Assembly: GCA_003136335.1 (NCBI GenBank)
Contig: PLEA01000681.1
Coordinates: forward strand, 1 to 14,002
Direction: 5' to 3'
DNA from: Acidobacteriaceae bacterium
GTDB lineage: Bacteria > Acidobacteriota > Terriglobia > Terriglobales > SbA1
Length of the DNA: 14,002 nt
Part shown: positions 13,090-14,002 of the stretch, piece after piece
Layout of the letters: each line of letters begins with the position of its first letter
Position numbering within the stretch: the first letter of the stretch is position 1
Position numbers and translations under genes: made by a program
The notes under the pieces: generated by a model
Told to the model about the DNA's origin: nothing
Database searches by the model: none
The model's input: the letters and a program-made list of their open reading frames with translations, nothing else

Positions 13090-13872
13090 CTATCCTGAGA
13101 GGACCGCGCCTCCGTTTACGTTGAAGACTTCTCCGGTGATAAAACTGGCGTGCTCGGTGCACAGGAACAGCACGGGAGCGGCAATCTCCTCCGGCCTGCC
13201 CACGCGGCCCAGGGGGATCGTGCTACGAATCTCGTCCCCGCTCTGCGGGTCTTCAAGGGCCGCCGCGCTCATGTCGGTGTCGACCCAGCCGGGAGCAACG
13301 CAGTTCACGTAGATGCCCGCGGAAGCAAGTTCGGTCGACAGTCCCTTTGTCATACTGATCACAGCGCCCTTGGTCGCGGAGTAGTCGCAGTGGAAGGCTT
13401 CGCCACGCTGGCCGCTGGTAGAGCTGATTAGGACGATGTGTCCGGCCGGGGCCTTTGCGCGGGGTTGCGCCTTCATCTGCGCCACTGCATGTTTGATCAG
13501 GCCAAACACGCCATCCAGATTAATGGACAGGGTGGATCGCCATTGCTCATCGGACATGCGCTCGATGGGTACGTCATCCGGCGGCCAGACACCGTGGTTC
13601 GCGACAAGAATGTCGAGCCGACCAAAATGCCGCACGGTCTCGGCCACCAGCGCTCGTGCCGCCTCCGGGTTTTTTAGATCGGAAACGATGGGATGACAGA
13701 CGGTTGGGCCACATTCTTTGGCCAGGGCTTCCGCCGGGGAGCGGGCATTGCGATAGCTGAAGGCGACTTTGGCGCCAGCGGCGGCAAACGGCCGTACCGT
13801 GGCCGCGCCGATGCCGCGCGAACCGCCGGAAATGAGAGCGACCTTGCCGGATAACAAAAGAAGGATCGACAT
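13090..13872 (-). CDS. SDR family oxidoreductase (FabG-like, 3-oxoacyl-ACP reductase type)
   Basis: This classical short-chain dehydrogenase of 260 residues is cytoplasmic and NAD(P)-dependent. The cofactor motif GGSRGIG is at 16-22, NHG at 92-94 and the active-site Asn118 in SINLDG. The catalytic triad is Ser151 (LISSTSG), Tyr164 and Lys168 (YSATK). The C-terminal VNCVAPGWVDTDM and ITGEVFNVNGG are typical of FabG-like members. Arg19 in the glycine loop and Asp65 (SDLKNP) are common in NADP(H) users of this type. It could be FabG itself, but no acpP, fabD or fabF is adjacent, so a specialised reductase is equally possible. The ATG at 13872 has no clear Shine-Dalgarno. A partial gene ends 46 bp upstream on the same strand, suggesting an operon. 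Confidence 0.92.
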   Translation of the reverse strand: MSILLLLSGKVALISGGSRGIGAATVRPFAAAGAKVAFSYRNARSPAEALAKECGPTVCHPIVSDLKNPEAARALVAETVRHFGRLDILVANHGVWPPDDVPIERMSDEQWRSTLSINLDGVFGLIKHAVAQMKAQPRAKAPAGHIVLISSTSGQRGEAFHCDYSATKGAVISMTKGLSTELASAGIYVNCVAPGWVDTDMSAAALEDPQSGDEIRSTIPLGRVGRPEEIAAPVLFLCTEHASFITGEVFNVNGGAVLSG

Positions 13873-13918
13873 GCCAGACTAGTTTCCCGTTTCTGCTCTG
13901 CCGTTGCAAGTGGAAGGG

Positions 13919-14002
13919 TTAGTCTCCCGTGCCGGAAGACATGCGTTCCGACTTCAGCCCGCGCAGAAGCAGCCGCACCAGCATGCCGTCGAAGCGCGTT
14001 CC
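13919..14002 (-). CDS. C-terminal end of an unidentified gene, cut by the window edge
   Basis: An open minus-strand frame enters at the right edge and gives 27 residues ending KSERMSSGTGD before a TAA at 13919-13921. The piece FDGMLVRLLLRGLKSER looks like a C-terminal amphipathic helix. It is too short to identify. Same orientation and 46-bp spacing suggest it is cotranscribed with the SDR gene. Confidence 0.5.
   Translation of the reverse strand, partial: GTRFDGMLVRLLLRGLKSERMSSGTGD

Noticed and set aside
12671..13312. Plus-strand open frame of 213 codons near the right end
   Set aside because: It is antisense to the exported protein gene and the SDR gene and crosses the gap between them. 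No domain is visible.

Overview
The window looks like chromosomal DNA of a GC-rich Gram-negative bacterium, most likely an acidobacterium (Terriglobia / Koribacter-like). Direct support for a Gram-negative cell is the lipid A gene lpxC plus several exported proteins. The acidobacterial assignment is inferred from the style of the hypothetical proteins, the paralogous exported amidohydrolases, and intergenic repeats that resemble dispersed repeats of that phylum. No phage, IS element, CRISPR array, tRNA or rRNA was recognised. Most of the window reads as ordinary housekeeping and metabolic sequence.

Layout. At the left edge a site-2-type membrane metalloprotease (minus, cut by the window) diverges from rsmD (16S rRNA methyltransferase). 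A conserved hypothetical on the minus strand follows and converges on rsmD. From about 2.28 to 6.53 kb lies a plus-strand block: a Rid-family protein lacking the RidA catalytic arginine, an exported amidohydrolase, a two-CBS-domain protein with its own strong promoter, a DoxX-like membrane protein, and a second exported amidohydrolase paralogous to the first. Close spacing suggests Rid plus amidohydrolase 1 and CBS, DoxX plus amidohydrolase 2 as two transcription units.

From 6.6 to 8.0 kb the minus strand carries a Gfo/Idh/MocA oxidoreductase and an HU-type DNA-binding protein with a clear intrinsic terminator. A cysteine-rich zinc-finger-like protein (plus, TTG start) converges on folK (minus). 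A pseudo-receiver/PilZ protein (plus) diverges from folK and is followed by a 78-residue coiled-coil protein. The right end is all minus strand: lpxC, an exported LolA/LolB-like protein, an SDR oxidoreductase and the C-terminal tail of one more gene.

From 6.5 to 10.9 kb the gaps hold several unrelated repeat-like or palindromic elements: a double hairpin, a GC-rich block, a CCACGGAT inverted repeat, a CGCAAGGA array and a GGGATGACA-type element, mostly placed just after stop codons. I found no convincing new multi-gene system. The best leads are the Rid variant with an N-terminus lengthened by a fresh 15-bp triplication, the paralogous amidohydrolases bracketing a CBS/DoxX pair, the degenerate receiver fused to PilZ, and several perfect inverted repeats in promoter regions.
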